Part shown: positions 4,792 through 5,082 of the stretch, in pieces | Layout of the letters: every line of letters begins with the position of its first letter | Position numbering within the stretch: position 1 is the stretch's first letter | Assembly (NCBI GenBank): GCA_025362535.1 | Contig: JANYGE010000334.1 | Span: 1-5,082, forward strand | Source of the DNA: Hyphomicrobiales bacterium | GTDB taxonomy: Bacteria > Pseudomonadota > Alphaproteobacteria > Rhizobiales > Aestuariivirgaceae | DNA length: 5,082 bases | Direction: 5' to 3' | Position numbers and translations under genes: made by a program | The notes under the pieces: model-generated | The model's input: the letters and a program-made list of their open reading frames with translations, nothing else | The model's database searches: none | Told to the model about the DNA's origin: nothing

Positions 4792-5082
4792 TTAGGCGAG
4801 ACGTTCAAGTACTCTTTCTCGCCCAATTAGCGGCAGCAGCGCAGCGAGTTCTGGGCCATGGTCCAAGCCAGTCAGCGCCAAGCGCAGCGGCATGAACAGG
4901 GTTTTGCCTTTGCGGTCGGTGCTGGCTTTCACAGCATCCGTCCAGACCTTCCAAGTGCTGCCATCCCAAGGTTCGGGTGGCAGGGCGGCAAGGGCTGTGG
5001 CGATGCTGTGAAAGCCAGCACCGACCGCAAAGGCAAAACCCTGTTCATGCCGCTGCGCTTGGCGCTGACTGGCTTGGACCAT
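4792..5082 (-). CDS. gltX: Glutamyl-tRNA synthetase, C-terminal fragment (apparent N-terminus artefactual)
   Basis: The C-terminal end of a class I glutamyl-tRNA synthetase, which charges tRNA-Glu (in many alphaproteobacteria also tRNA-Gln). The anticodon-binding domain end is recognisable: [17 protein letters not shown], then [19 protein letters not shown] (the highly conserved GKxLFxPLRxALTG motif), then [20 protein letters not shown] and the stop. These residues (28-96 of the open frame, encoded by 5001-4792) are genuine. The first 27 apparent residues (5082-5002) are not GltX sequence. That DNA is the exact reverse complement of 4858-4938, so the peptide [15 protein letters not shown]... 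is an antisense reading of the gene's own C-terminal segment. The ATG at 5082 is therefore not the real start; a full GltX has roughly 450-490 residues, and the catalytic domain with its HIGH and KMSKS motifs is absent. The GST gene follows 18 bp downstream. Confidence 0.85.
   Translation of the reverse strand: MVQASQRQAQRHEQGFAFAVGAGFHSIATALAALPPEPWDGSTWKVWTDAVKASTDRKGKTLFMPLRLALTGLDHGPELAALLPLIGRERVLERLA
4858..5082. repeat. 81-bp perfect inverted repeat (4858-4938 and 5002-5082) inside gltX at the window end
   Basis: Comparing base by base, 4858-4938 is identical to the reverse complement of 5082-5002 over all 81 positions and diverges immediately inside (4939 versus 5001). The 63-bp spacer is 4939-5001. 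The outer end coincides with the window end. The left arm is the native one, because on the minus strand it encodes conserved GltX residues; the right arm breaks GltX. No transposase, insertion-sequence end or target duplication accompanies it. A fold-back, chimeric or assembly-end artefact is the best explanation. Confidence 0.95.

Noticed and set aside
4858..5082. Inverted repeat as insertion-sequence or transposon ends
   Set aside because: The arms are gltX coding sequence, the spacer is 63 bp of the same gene with no transposase, and there is no target-site duplication.
5002..5082. ATG at 5082 as the true start of a short GltX-like protein
   Set aside because: Residues 1-27 are encoded by the reverse complement of the gene's own 3' region, so the start is a by-product of the inverted copy.

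Overview
The window looks like part of an alphaproteobacterial chromosome, most likely Hyphomicrobiales (Rhizobiales) or a relative. The evidence is protein similarity recalled by eye: a DMGDH-type covalent-flavin oxidoreductase, an HxxxH/HxxHH desaturase, a PhnD-like binding protein and a GST beside gltX. G+C is moderate (about half, by eye). The methylation motif GANTC is sparse and falls partly in promoters, as expected in CcrM-bearing alphaproteobacteria. No tRNA, rRNA, CRISPR array, transposase or phage gene was seen.

Layout from left to right. (1) 1-892, minus: N-terminal 297 codons of an FAD-dependent dimethylglycine/sarcosine dehydrogenase-family enzyme, running off the left edge. (2) 893-1246: no intact gene. 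It holds the flavoenzyme's upstream region, a startless C-terminal remnant resembling a VIT/CCC1-type membrane protein, and a strong terminator for the HU gene. (3) 1247-1540, minus: HU-family DNA-binding protein with a strong ribosome-binding site. Its upstream region carries an 11-bp perfect inverted repeat with a GANTC site in each arm. (4) 1710-3301, minus: a translationally coupled pair, a membrane fatty-acid-desaturase-type enzyme followed by a family-2 glycosyltransferase. (5) 3379-4143, plus: a PhnD/transferrin-like periplasmic-binding fold without a signal peptide, divergent from the desaturase over a 77-bp gap. (6) 4135-4773, minus: a glutathione S-transferase, overlapping the previous gene tail to tail by 9 bp. 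(7) 4792-5082, minus: the C-terminal end of glutamyl-tRNA synthetase, probably co-transcribed with the GST.

The genes are mostly housekeeping or ordinary metabolic functions and do not form one obvious pathway. The desaturase and glycosyltransferase are the only pair whose arrangement suggests joint work, perhaps on membrane lipid or envelope (inference). I did not find a convincing new biological system. The most striking structural signal is at the right edge: the last 81 bp are an exact reverse complement of 4858-4938. As a result the apparent N-terminus of the gltX fragment is antisense to its own C-terminal coding sequence. This is most likely a fold-back or assembly artefact at a contig end.
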